Assembly: GCA_001970855.1 (NCBI GenBank)
Contig: LSSN01000503.1
Span: 1 to 64,000 of the forward strand
Reading direction: 5' to 3'
Length of the DNA: 64,000 nucleotides
Origin: Smittium culicis
Taxonomy: Eukaryota > Kickxellomycota > Harpellomycetes > Harpellales > Legeriomycetaceae
Of the stretch, positions 49,571 through 60,170 are shown piece by piece (within the stretch, counting starts at the first letter, position 1; every line of letters starts with the position of its first letter). The notes beneath the pieces are model-generated. The model made no database searches. It was given only the letters and a program-made list of their open reading frames with translations, and had not been told where the DNA came from. The position numbers were made by a program, and so were the translations under genes.

Positions 49571-52500
49571 CTAAGAACTGCTAGAGTCATTGACTTTATC
49601 ATCTGTGCTGCCTTCGACGTTTTTTGTTTCATGCGCTTCGCCATTTTGATAAGCTTCTTCTTCGCTTATTTTTGAACTACTTATATTACCAACTTTATTA
49701 GACTGGGGTTCGTCCAAAATTTTATCTATTCGATTTTTCATATCGCTGTCTAGAATATCTTTAAAACTTTCGACATCTTTGTTTTGAAGGCTATGATTTT
49801 TGATACTTTCGGGAGTTTCGAGCTTAGAAACTTTAAGAATATTTGTTTCTGGAGATTGAATGGATTCATTTATATCTTCATCTAGAATATAGTCTTCTTG
49901 AATGGGCTTATTAATATCGTGAATATTTTGGACAAGGTTATCTAGCAGGGGTTGAGAAGAGCTACTTTGAGGGAGCTTGGTGTTTTGGATAAAGCCGCTT
50001 TGTGAATTTTGAGTATTTTCATCGGCAGAATTTTGTGGTAGATTGCTAATGTGTTGATAAATATTACTGCTCTGGTGATTTTGGGCGGTTGTGTTTTGTC
50101 TGACTGAAAAATTGTTATTTTGGGCATTATTGTTAACGTTGTTATTAGCGTTGTTACCAAAATCATTGCGAGCATTGTAGTTTACATCATTTCGCGCGTT
50201 AAAATTATTATTTATTTGGTTGGCACGTCTATTTCTAATAATAACCAAATATCCTAGTAATAAACATAATGCAGCAATAATATGATACGTAGAAAGCGTA
50301 AATGAAAAAATGACTTTTTTTTTTGGACTTGTTTGGTTTTTATCAAATTGATTATCTCCAGAATCATCGCCCTCATTTAAAAAATCATATTTGGGTTTAC
50401 TATTTCCATTCTCTCCTCCCTTTAGTTCATTTTTATTGTTAGCATTGTCTCTAGGCTGATTATTCAAGTTTGATCCAGCGTTTTTAGGGCTTACAGGCTC
50501 AGATTTAGGCGGAGGAGCCATAAATAAGGGCCCAGTTCCGACGTCTTCACCAGAAAATTTTGCAATAAAATAGCTGATAGCTAAGCGTGTCATCGAATAT
50601 CCAACAGCTAAAACACTACTCTTGTATCCTTCTAAACTACGATCGTACCATCGCTTTGCTAAATGGAAGTCTCTTTTAACACCAATTCCAAACTCATACA
50701 TATATCCTAAATTCCACATAGCCATTTCATTTTCTTCTAACTCAGCAGAAAGCATGTATGCAGCAGCAGCTTTTGACATACTTTTTTCAACACCAATTCC
50801 GTTAAAATAATAATCACCTTGCTTTAATCGACAATCAACAATACCACTATTAGCACCTCTTGTCCAATATACAGCAGTTAGAGTGTTTATGTTAGATATA
50901 TTCAATATATCGACGTGGTTCTTAAATTTGCCTGGGTCAAACCTGTCAATGTACTTTTCCAATAAGTAAGCTGAGTTAGATATTCCATATTTATAACCCA
51001 TTTCAGCAGAAATTAAATATGCCACTAATGAAGAGTGAATAGCACCATGGTCATATGCAGCCTCAGCTATATCTGTAACAGAGTATTCCCAATCAGCATT
51101 GTAAATTACTTGGCGGTAATACTATTTACATAAAAAAAAATTTAATTAGTTTAAATTAATACTTAGGTAGTTGGTAATAGAATTATACATTGTTGAAACT
51201 ATTGCAGAGAGATTTGAATGAGTCTGAATTTTTGAATAGGTCAGAGTAGTAGTAATACCCTCTAAAATTATCATTTTTCATAGCTTCATAGAAGAGTTTA
51301 GCAGCTTCTGAAGGATTTGATGCTAAGTTGTAAAAAAAGAAATGGTAAGTAAAAAAAGCAAAAGTTGATCCAATCTCAAAGTGTAAAAAACAATATATAT
51401 CTTGTTAAATATATATGTGAAGGATAGTATTTACATGCTAGTGAAAGGCCATAATATACTAAGCCATCGGAGTGCTTTGCTTTAGCTGCATTTTTAAAGT
51501 GGTTAATTGCTTTAGCATTATTTTTAGTAACGCCTAAACCGTCGAAATACATGATTCCAAGAGCATTATGACAAGAGCCATATTTCTATAGATGAGTTCG
51601 AAAAAGATATTTGTAAGTTAAAAAACAAATACATGAAAATTATAAAGAAATCATAATTTTAGAAAAATACCTTTTCAGCACCAGCTTCGAACCATTTTAA
51701 TGCTTCTTCGTAATTCTGGGCTACACCTTCGCCATGAAGATAAATCTTCCCTAACATAACATAAAGGTATGATAAATGTGGGTTCTTTTCCAGTTCAGGA
51801 TTCCGTAATTTTGTTGTTCCAGGTATAAAGGCTAAATTTGCAGCTTCAAGAAGATATTTTGCTGATTTTTTATAGTCTTGTTTAACATTATATATTCCGC
51901 CATCATAAATTTGATAGAGAGCGATCTATAGTAAAAAGTACATTAAAATTATATTTAAGAGTTTAATTATTCATCTTACTAAAAAAATTTTTTATAAGGA
52001 AATTTATAAAATGGAGGTGAAGGTGAAGGGTTACATATGAAGGAAGGTCTTTTTTGGAAGCTTTGAACTTGTAATACTCAACTAAATTAGTTTTTTCTTG
52101 CACCGCTTTTTCCTTTGATTCAGGGCTTTTAGAGCTTGTCCGGATTCCATATATACCGCCTTTTTTTGAGTATAACCATTTTTTTGGCTTTGGAATTTTT
52201 CTGCCTAGTGGAGGACCTGAATAATAGTGTTTCATAGATTTTTTAGAGACTATTTGTAAAAGCTCGATTGATTTTTCACAGTTTTGTGGTACTTCTATTC
52301 CATAATAATATTTGTTTGCTAGCATAACTTGAGCTTGAGAATGATCCTGGAGTGCGGCCATATTCAAATAAATGTGAGACTATGAGTAATATCAGATGTA
52401 ATATAAAGATATAGTTATTAAAAAGTCAATAATCATGTGAAAACAACAAGATGAATTAAATAAAGTTTTAAGAATTTTTGTTTTAAAATATATAATTACC

Positions 52501-53196
52501 AAAGCAGGATTGGTTTCAACGCCGCCCAATCCAGTAGAATAAAATATCGCAAGCATAAATTGAGCATTTGGGTTGCCAGTGTTCTCAGCGAGCTTTTTGT
52601 ATCGATTGAAGGCCGAGGATAAATCCATAGGTAAGCCGCCTTTGCCATAAAGTTCGTATTCAGCTAGAAATTTTTGGGCTTCTTCATCACCATTTTCTGC
52701 AAGCTTAAATAAAATATCTTGAGATGATTTTAGGGATTTCGGTAGTTTTTTTTTGAATTCGGCTATTCGTTTATTCTTTAAAGCAGACGTGTCAAAAGTT
52801 ATTTTTTTATGATTTGCGATACTTTCCTTGTTTAAAATAAGGTTATATAGGGCGGTAAGCATTCCTTTTTCGGTCTTGGAAGTTTTAGAGCTAATATAGG
52901 ATGAAAATGCAAAAGGCTTGAATTCTTCATAAGCCTCCAACATATCAATTGCGCTTTTCCTTTGCTCTTCTACGATCGAATCAACATTTTCAACTGAATT
53001 TACACCAACATCGTTAGAGATTTTCTTTTCGAATTTTTCCGGGTTAGCCACAGCAATTAGGGAGCAGATGAATATAAGGATTAATGAAACTAACCATATT
53101 TGAGATAAATACCAATAAATTATGTTAGGAAAGGATGTGTATAATTTATAAGCTAGAATTTAACATTTTACCTTTAATAAAATTCCAGTTTATCAT
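49571..53196 (-). CDS. HRD3: Hrd3/SEL1L-type ERAD receptor
   Basis: Seven exons on the minus strand (53196-53172, 53089-52500, 52379-52035, 51925-51671, 51585-51435, 51322-51189, 51121-49571) give 1016 aa. A 25-nt first exon spliced to exon 2 creates a signal peptide (MINWNFIKVSLILIFICSLIAVA). Sel1 repeats fill about 130-690, including AQFMLAIFYSTGLGG and YLYVMLGKIYLHGEGVAQNY. The signature YYSGPPLGRKIPKPKKW near 257-273 and the GGIYG that follows mark SEL1L/Hrd3. A transmembrane helix lies at about 771-795 (TYHIIAALCLLLGYLVII). Hrd3 holds the Hrd1 ubiquitin ligase and recruits misfolded ER substrates. Unusual is the roughly 220-residue cytosolic tail, Asn-rich and then acidic, much longer than in yeast. 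Exon 1 is short and inferred from the fit of signal peptide and splice sites, so it is the least certain part. Confidence 0.9.
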
Positions 53197-53300
53197 CTCT
53201 TTATATTTACTTTTAAATATTTTGGCTGCTCAAAAGCGCGTATATTTATAATATATTATGTGTAATTAATGCGGTTTATTCTTTAAATGCTCCAACCTAA

Positions 53301-53534
53301 AGAACTTTAGTAACTGGGTTGCCGTTGATAAATTTTACAATAAGGGATGCGAGGTATAAAGCACAGATATTTAGACTATTTGGAAATATCTTTAGTGAGT
53401 GTGTAAGAGACTTGTCTGAAAAATATAAAGTTGATATTACTATAATGCTGCTATCCAAATTCAATAATTATGTACAAAAAGAGTTTCAAACTTTCCTATA
53501 TACAGTAAATCGAAACTTTTTATTTACAATCTGA
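53301..53534 (+). pseudogene. orphan exon or gene relic, weakly CENP-S/MHF1-like
   Basis: A 78-codon frame opens right after a CTTTAG acceptor-like site and stops at 53534. It has no in-frame ATG. The conceptual peptide has the pattern RYKAQIFRLFGNIFSECVRD...VDITIMLLSKFNNYVQKEFQ. Its K-A, G-I, V-I-L and V-F spacing recalls the histone-fold protein CENP-S (MHF1). The resemblance is by eye only. It lies about 100 bp from the divergent HRD3 start, which leaves little room for a 5' exon. It may be a relic or chance. Confidence 0.25.
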
Positions 53535-53642
53535 TTTGCTACGTTTTAAATAGTATCAACCAATAACTGGCTGTAATGAGCTTCGGCTGTTGTCCTTGAC
53601 GAATGCTGGGCCAATAAACAATTTCAAAATGTACAACATCTA

Positions 53643-53839
53643 TTAACCCTTTCACGGGCGGTAGGCTGTTTTTGGCCGACAAAATATAACCAACAGCGTT
53701 CAAATAAAACACTTTACTTCCGAGGGCATAAAAAATATTGGTACATTGAAATATAACAGCAAATAATAAACCTGATTTTAAATAATAAACGAATCAATAA
53801 AGTTAACTTTTCAAAGAGTGCTGAACCGGAAAGGGTTAA
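53643..53839 (-). mobile_element. TTAA MITE, family 1 (reverse copy)
   Basis: TTAACCCTTTCACGGGCGGT at the left and GAACCGGAAAGGGTTAA at the right. TTAA intact on both sides. About 197 bp and close to the family consensus. Confidence 0.88.
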
Positions 53840-53928
53840 GCTATATTTATTATTACTCTGCAAACTCAGTGGCTACGGATCCAAGAGCCAATGGCCATTT
53901 TTGGTTTTTAAAATGGATTTAACTTTTG

Positions 53929-54124
53929 TTAACCCTTTCCCGTTCAACACTCTTTTAAAAAATCAATTTCATGATTCGTTTACGATTTATAAACAAGTTT
54001 ATTATTTGCTGTTATTTTGTAATATACCAATATCGTTTAAAATCTCGGAATTAAAGTATTTTAATAGAACGCTGTTGGCTATATATTTGGGTCAAAAACA
54101 GTCTACCGCCCAGGAAAGGGTTAG
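53929..54124 (+). mobile_element. TTAA MITE, family 1 (forward copy)
   Basis: TTAACCCTTTCCCGTTCAAC at the left and CTACCGCCCAGGAAAGGGTT at the right, then AG (right TTAA decayed to TTAG). About 196 bp, 89 bp downstream of the previous copy and in opposite orientation. Confidence 0.88.
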
Positions 54125-54227
54125 CCTTTAGGCCAAATTTAATAGCTAATTTGATAACAACATAATAATTTAAGCCCAATAATAAATGTATGTATCATAG
54201 ATTTTATTTATATTTTGTAGGACTTAT

Positions 54228-54427
54228 TTAACCCTTTCATGTCCATCACTCTATAAAAAAAGTTAATTAATTTTTCGATTCGTTTATTATTTAAAAGCAA
54301 GTTATTATTTGCTGTTATAATTCAATGTACCAATATTTTTTGTGCCCTCAGAATTAAAATATTTTAATTGAATTCAGTTGGCTGGACTTGGTAGATCAAA
54401 AATAGCCTCCGCCCGGGAAAGGGTTAA
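54228..54427 (+). mobile_element. TTAA MITE, family 1 (forward copy)
   Basis: TTAACCCTTTCATGTCCATC at the left and CCGCCCGGGAAAGGGTTAA at the right. TTAA intact. About 200 bp. Confidence 0.88.
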
Positions 54428-55525
54428 AACAAGCTATAAATCGCTGGCCATCAAGGGTTTTATTTTTATATTTTTATTTCTCTGATACTTTTACTAAGAA
54501 TTTGAAGTGGGCAATCAAGTTTTTAACTCTCTAATCGCGATTGTTCTTGTTGGAAGCGAATTCATTTCAGTACCAAATAACTCTATGATTCGATAGGAGT
54601 TTTGATAAACTTTCAAGCTTTACAAACACTTTAGTTATCATAATTAAAGTTTAATAATTCTAAGTTGATAAATATAAGTTTGTGTAAAAGACGATGTTTT
54701 CATGGCAGTTTAACTGAGCAGTATCCGGAAAGATACAAAAAAGTGTGTATATAATATCTAAAACAGCTACATTTTTAAACTAGGGATTTTTTATTGGGTT
54801 GTAAAAGACTAGAAATGTAAATATCAAAGCTAAATTATCTAACTTGATAGAAATCTGGAATTACTCTGGTAAACTGTACCTCTAAATTTCTATGCTGTCA
54901 TTATTTTTTAGAGCCTAAAAGTACGTTTTTATTTTTTTCTTCTTTCCTGAAAATTTTTATGAAAAAGTTGAATTTATTCCCTTACTAAGTGGGCTATTTT
55001 CTTTTTGTTCTACCTAACTTTGACTTTTTATAAATACGTATACATGCGCGCCATTGGCATAGCCTATATATTTGTCAAATAGCTAACAGCGATAAATACC
55101 AATAGCGAATTATAAATAGCTGATATTATAAGAGAGTTGATTACTGACCTCTAAATGTGCATAAAAAATAAAAATGTTTAAAATATTAAACGCCCAAACC
55201 AATAAATTATGAAATATCATCAAACTTTTGATTAACCAATAAAATTTCACAAAAAGCTTTAAAAAATTTTTTACTGTTATACTATTTTTTAGAAAACATG
55301 TCAATAAATTGGCGATATACAATCAAATGTATATAAATCGAATATTTGCTCACGAAATAAATGCCAACGTTAACAAACCTATTTCAAAAATCAGGAACAG
55401 AGAGAATTATATTTATTAATTCTATTAATTCGCTTATTTTTAAAATTATCTAAATTTTAATCCTCCGAAATACTTTAATTAATTTAATTACTCATTCGAC
55501 GAAAAGAAAAATCAAAAGTCTGAAA

Positions 55526-58020
55526 ATGTCTTGCAATTCCCCAGTTTCCAGATATAATGATCACATTATCATCAAAATGCCTAGTGGAAACTCTAAAATA
55601 GTTAAAATAGAACCACAAAAGTACTGCTCAATACTACCCTGTTTACGCATTTATATATCTTTACAAAAATAACGCTTACCCTTTTTGTTTAAATAGAACT
55701 ATCGAGCTAGGAAAATTTGGATCTTTTATCTCTGATAGCTTGAATGGAAAGCCTCTGGGCCAATGGTATGAAATAATTGGTAGCGGTCAAATTAAACCTA
55801 TTCTATATTCAAAATTCGATGTCTTAGGTACATAAAATTTTACAAAGTTTCTTTAATTATATATCATTCAAATTTAAGATAGAAAATTTTTTGTTTGGTT
55901 AAATATATATCATATTTATATAACAGTAATTAACTCGATTTTTTATATATCATTTTTTGTAAAAAATAATTAGATGAAACTGATGCAAACAATAAAGACA
56001 TAAACAACGACCATGAATCTCAAAAGATCTCACAGGAAGAAATTGAAAAGTTGAAATTGGAAATGCAAGAAGGAAAAGTTTTACCAAAGGTAATTTACTA
56101 TAAGCATAAATATTCTTATTGATATCATCTATAATCCTACATTATACATGAATATACCTTCATTCTTAACGATAACTTTTTTTTATTTTGCAAAAATCTT
56201 CTATGATTTTAGGAATTAATAAAAACTATTGCAGAAAACAATACTTCATTTGACAAAAAAACTGAATTCTCAAAGTCTAAATACATGAAGAGAAAGGAGA
56301 GCAAGTAAGTTGAAATTTTTGTTATATTCTCACTTTTGAGAAATTTATATAAAAAATTAGCTACTGGCTGTTAGCTGTTTATATATTTAAACTGAGATCA
56401 ATCAATCATTCTCTCTCTGTCTCATCTTACATACTTTTTAGAATTTATATTAATAGGTTATAACCTGATATATTCTCAATATTAATTGTATATTTCTTTT
56501 ATAGATTTATGAACATGTTTTTGCCTTTAGAAACAAATACATATAACTTGTGCGACCATTTTTTCAACAACAAGCCAGAAAAAATAAAGTAACGATGTTC
56601 ATCATATACACATTCTCTTTTAGCAAATGGATTTATTCAAATCTATTAAATTTTTAAATTCTTGTATATTTTACGTACTTATATTTTCTTTATTTTTCTC
56701 TTCCAACGAAATTTCTAGTTATATCAGAGTTGATACGCTATCTCAGTTACTGACAAGTGCTAATATTTACAGTTCGTCACGCGTTCTTGTAGCTGAAAAT
56801 ACTCAAGGGATGATAATATCTAGTCTACTCTCACGCGTTACTGGTATGAACATAAATCACCCTTATTGATATATCATCATGTCTATATAACTAAAACAAC
56901 CATTATTTATTATAAAAAAAAAATCTGTACAAATCATCTATTTTTCTTTCCCCCTTTATTTCAATGCATAAACAACAATTAAATTGACTCTGCGATTTTT
57001 TGTTTTTTCTTTGTGGCCGGCTAATAGATGGCTTGGTTTTTGGACTGTATGAAGGTGGAGGCGCCAACTACGACATTCTGAAAATTTCCAACTTTACCGA
57101 ATCTCCAGAAAAGAAAGTTTTCCACTCACTATCATGGCAAAAAATTGACCATCAAATTGGTAATATGCTCATAATTTGTTAATAAATATAAATCTTTTTA
57201 TTTTTTAGTAAAAAGCAAATTTTCTATTAAATGGCAGAGATACATAATGTCATTTTTTATTCTCGCATAAATCAAATGAGGGGTTTTTTTTTAAATTTAA
57301 CACTTCCACGTATTCATTTTATCCTTATTCATGTATTTACAGAGCCATTTACTGAGGAGCTCGGCGAAAATCACACTGAGAATGATATTAAAGGCCGTGA
57401 TAGAAGACTCAGAAACCATAACGTGCTTAAAGAAACTTTAGAAACGCTTAGAAGCGCGCCGTTCGACAGGTATTTTTTTTATACTCTTACTCGTAAACAG
57501 CTATACTCCAGCTTTTATTTTTTTAACCTCTCACCCTCCCCTTCCCCCCCATCTTTAATTTTTGGAGATTCATGAGTGAGTACCTTATTCATTTTGAATA
57601 ATATGTATTAGTCTAATTGTGTCAACAAGCTATGACCCGCTTTCAGTCATCAAGAAGCTAGTTCCATACGTAGGCGGATCAAGAGCCGTAGTCATCTACA
57701 GCCCATACAAAGAGGTAAAAATTAAAGAAAGAAAGAGACAATTCTTTAATCATTTATTTGCTAATTAATTTGTAATTTTTTTTTTTTTGATTTGTATTCC
57801 GTTGTAGACGTTGCTGGAGTCGTTCGAGTACATGCGCATGAGCAGCGAGTTCCTGAACGTGTCGCTGCAAGAGAGCTGGATGCGCGAGTACCAGGTCCTC
57901 CCCGGCAGAACGCACCCGATGATGAACATGACGAGCTCGGGAGGGCACTTGCTGACAGCTATCCGAGTCTTTGCCTCTAATGAACCGCACCAAACGTCAA
58001 CAAAAAAATCGCGATCATAG
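55526..58020 (+). CDS. TRM6: TRM6, non-catalytic subunit of the tRNA m1A58 methyltransferase
   Basis: Ten exons (55526-55620, 55697-55827, 55974-56089, 56213-56304, 56505-56588, 56719-56843, 57028-57159, 57343-57469, 57612-57714, 57808-58020) give 405 aa with all junctions in frame. Hallmarks are IIIKMPSGNSKIVKI and TIELGKFGSF near the N-terminus, SQKISQEEIEKL, KSKYMKRKESKF, INYIRVDTLSQLL (exon 6), SRAVVIYSPYKE (exon 9) and MREYQVLPGRTHPMM (exon 10). Trm6 (Gcd10) pairs with the catalytic Trm61 and helps bind tRNA in the nucleus; it lacks SAM catalysis. Exon 6 was started at the acceptor TTTCTAG (718) because it restores the family match. An upstream TTTTAG would put the conserved frame out of phase. 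The last exon is far more GC-rich than all other exons. Confidence 0.92.
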
Positions 58021-58751
58021 TTGCTGTATCTCCTCCCACTCCCCATCTCGCCTTTTTTATTCTCCTTTTTTCTTTTTTCAGTAATTTGTATAAATTTTTT
58101 TTTTTTTATAATGTGCTATTTTAAGTTTGTCTTTTGACTTGAAAAAAATAGATTTTTTATGACTTGACCTTTTTTTTTTTTAAAAAAGATTTGGTTAATA
58201 TAATGGCATGATAATACTCTACACAATTGTGTATACTTTTTTTTTTTTAAATAAAAAAAAAAGAAGCAAAAAGTTGAGATCGATTTAATAGTACAATTTT
58301 ACATTATGAATGGGATGTTTTGTGGGTGAAAAATTTTTCTGGGATAAGTGAGCTGCTTATATTAACACCCTTGCGACTTCAAAAGTATAGGTGTGTATTA
58401 AGCTAAATTTATATAAAACGCGCAAGTTTCAAAGTAAGTAAAAATTATAGTTAGTAGCAGAAACTTTGAATTGAAGGAAATGGTAAATTTCAGGATAAAG
58501 TCTATTGGGTTGAAAGTAAACGAGAAATTTAAAAGCAAAAAAGGTTAAAGTAAAAAAGATCTATTTGGAAGCTATCAGAGAATAAGAGCCAGCTTGAAAA
58601 TTCTGTTGATAAGGGAGGTGAGGAAGGGCAGGTAGAGCAAACAAAATGTTTTATGAAGCGAGTCAAGAGATGCGGAATATTACAAGATAAATTTTTCTTT
58701 TCTTTTCTTTTCTTATCTTATCTTAATAGATAGATTGGTGGTAAAAAGTAT
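58021..58751. other. spacer between convergent genes
   Basis: T- and A-rich runs follow the TRM6 stop. A TCTTT-to-ATCTT pyrimidine microsatellite lies at about 58693-58724. Nothing else was recognised. Confidence 0.5.
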
Positions 58752-60170
58752 CTAAGAATCTAAAACTTGTTGGGGTGTGGAAGAGCTGGGTATTGAGGTA
58801 GGGATATTAGTGACAAGTTCGTATACATAGCTATTGGTATCTTTTCTGGTTGAGCTAAGAGATGAAGAGTCATCTACTCTTTCAGAGGAAAAAGACTTGT
58901 TTTTGTTTAGGAGAATGTATTTAGGTAATGGAGTAGATAGTTGGAAGTTAGTAGCGATAGAAGTAGCAGTGGAATTAGTTACTGCAGAAGTGTTAGAAAC
59001 AGTGTTAGAGATCGAAGTGTTATATGATAAATTTGGTTTTTTTGAATAGAAGTCGGGGTTTTTATCATTTAAATATGAATAAGAGTCTCTGGAGGCATAT
59101 GATGATTCGTACATGCCGTTGTTTTTGTTCGAAACAAGATTGCTTGCAGTATTTGAGCGGAAAGAGTCAAACGATTTTATGGAGGATTCAGTTTTTTTAG
59201 GGGCGAGTTGTAAAGAGGTGTTTTTAATCCGAGGTTCTAAGTCAAAAACGTTAATAGAGCTGTCACAAGTTATCTTAATATCAGCAATAGTTGAAGCAAT
59301 GTCATTGATTTTTTCGTCAAAAAACATTAGTGAGAGACCATCAGTATTTTCTTTTAGGGTATTTTCATCACTTTTGTCGCGAATTCTGGAGGCAGAAAAG
59401 TTAGATTTATTGGAGTCTAGTTTTTCCTCTAGTTCATTAAAGGATTCCTAATTTATAAATAGTTTAAGGTTAATGTGAGTTAATTTGAGGGGTAAAGATA
59501 AGTTTAATTTTAAATGGAGGTAAAAAAGAAAAAATTGATATGGAATGGAATATGAACGTACTTGTAAAAAATTGAAACGGACGACCAAATCTTCAGCTTT
59601 TTTTCTATTTTGGTGGTTTAGGTCTACGAGATCGTTTAGCAAGTTGTATAGGGTATTTAGGGCGGTAGATTCGTCGATGTCGGAGGAGTGATCATCTTTA
59701 TTGAGAGAGTTGGCTTCATTTTCGATTAGATTTGATGCAATATTAAGAGAATCGCTAAGCTTTGAAGTGCTGGCTGTTGAGTTTGATCTGATACTTCCAT
59801 TGCTATGTTTAGATTTAAATATATTTTTGAAGAATTTTAAAGAGCTGGAAGATTTCTTTGAAGTCATTTGGATGGGTTTTTGTGATTTGGATGCAAGAAA
59901 AGCGGGGGAATTTAGGTTAATAGGATATTCTTCGTTAGAATCTTTATACTGACTACAGTTTTCAGAGGAGTAACTTTTTCTTAGAGAGTTGTAGCAGTCA
60001 GCAAAGGAGCTGATAGAAGTTTCTTTTGAGGAAAGATCGGGGACTAGAGCAGAAGGAACGCTGTGCTTAGAGGGCTTAAGGATACCTAGGGAGGGATCAG
60101 ATTGAGGAGTTAGATACTGTACAGTAGAATCACTTCTTTTTTTATTAAATATTTTCGATATAGTAGACAT
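58752..60170 (-). CDS. unknown Ser-rich protein with a short coiled coil
   Basis: Two exons (60170-59562 and 59447-58752) are joined by a 114-bp GT-AG intron (GTACGT donor, AAATTAG acceptor), giving 434 aa. The product is Ser/Thr/Asn-rich and mostly disordered. A helical stretch of about 180-220 (LYNLLNDLVDLNHQNRKKAE followed by a second heptad-rich block crossing the splice) looks like a coiled coil. A basic patch (KKSSSSLKFFKNIFKSKHS, about 104-122) and a basic start (MSTISKIFNKKRSDS) are notable. No catalytic motif. The exon junction inside the coiled coil keeps the heptad pattern, supporting the model. I do not recognise the family; an adaptor or cell-cortex scaffold is a guess only. Convergent with TRM6. 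Confidence 0.75.

Larger units (their letters stand above)
53535..55525. other. intergenic region with a cluster of three MITEs
   Basis: MITEs at 53643, 53929 and 54228 occupy much of the first 900 bp. The frame at 53901-54131 is a MITE shadow. A hydrophobic frame at 55110-55322 (minus) has no signature. The final part should hold the TRM6 promoter. Confidence 0.45.

Noticed and set aside
53901..54131. 76-codon frame
   Set aside because: Lies over a TTAA MITE; similar frames at 8184, 9476 and 63107 have the same origin.
55110..55322. Hydrophobic minus-strand frame, possibly related to the frame at 5082-5273
   Set aside because: Resemblance is only general hydrophobicity in AT-rich DNA; no shared motif strong enough.
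57754..58046. Several alternative frames on both strands
   Set aside because: Shadows of the GC-rich last exon of TRM6, whose frame carries the family motifs.
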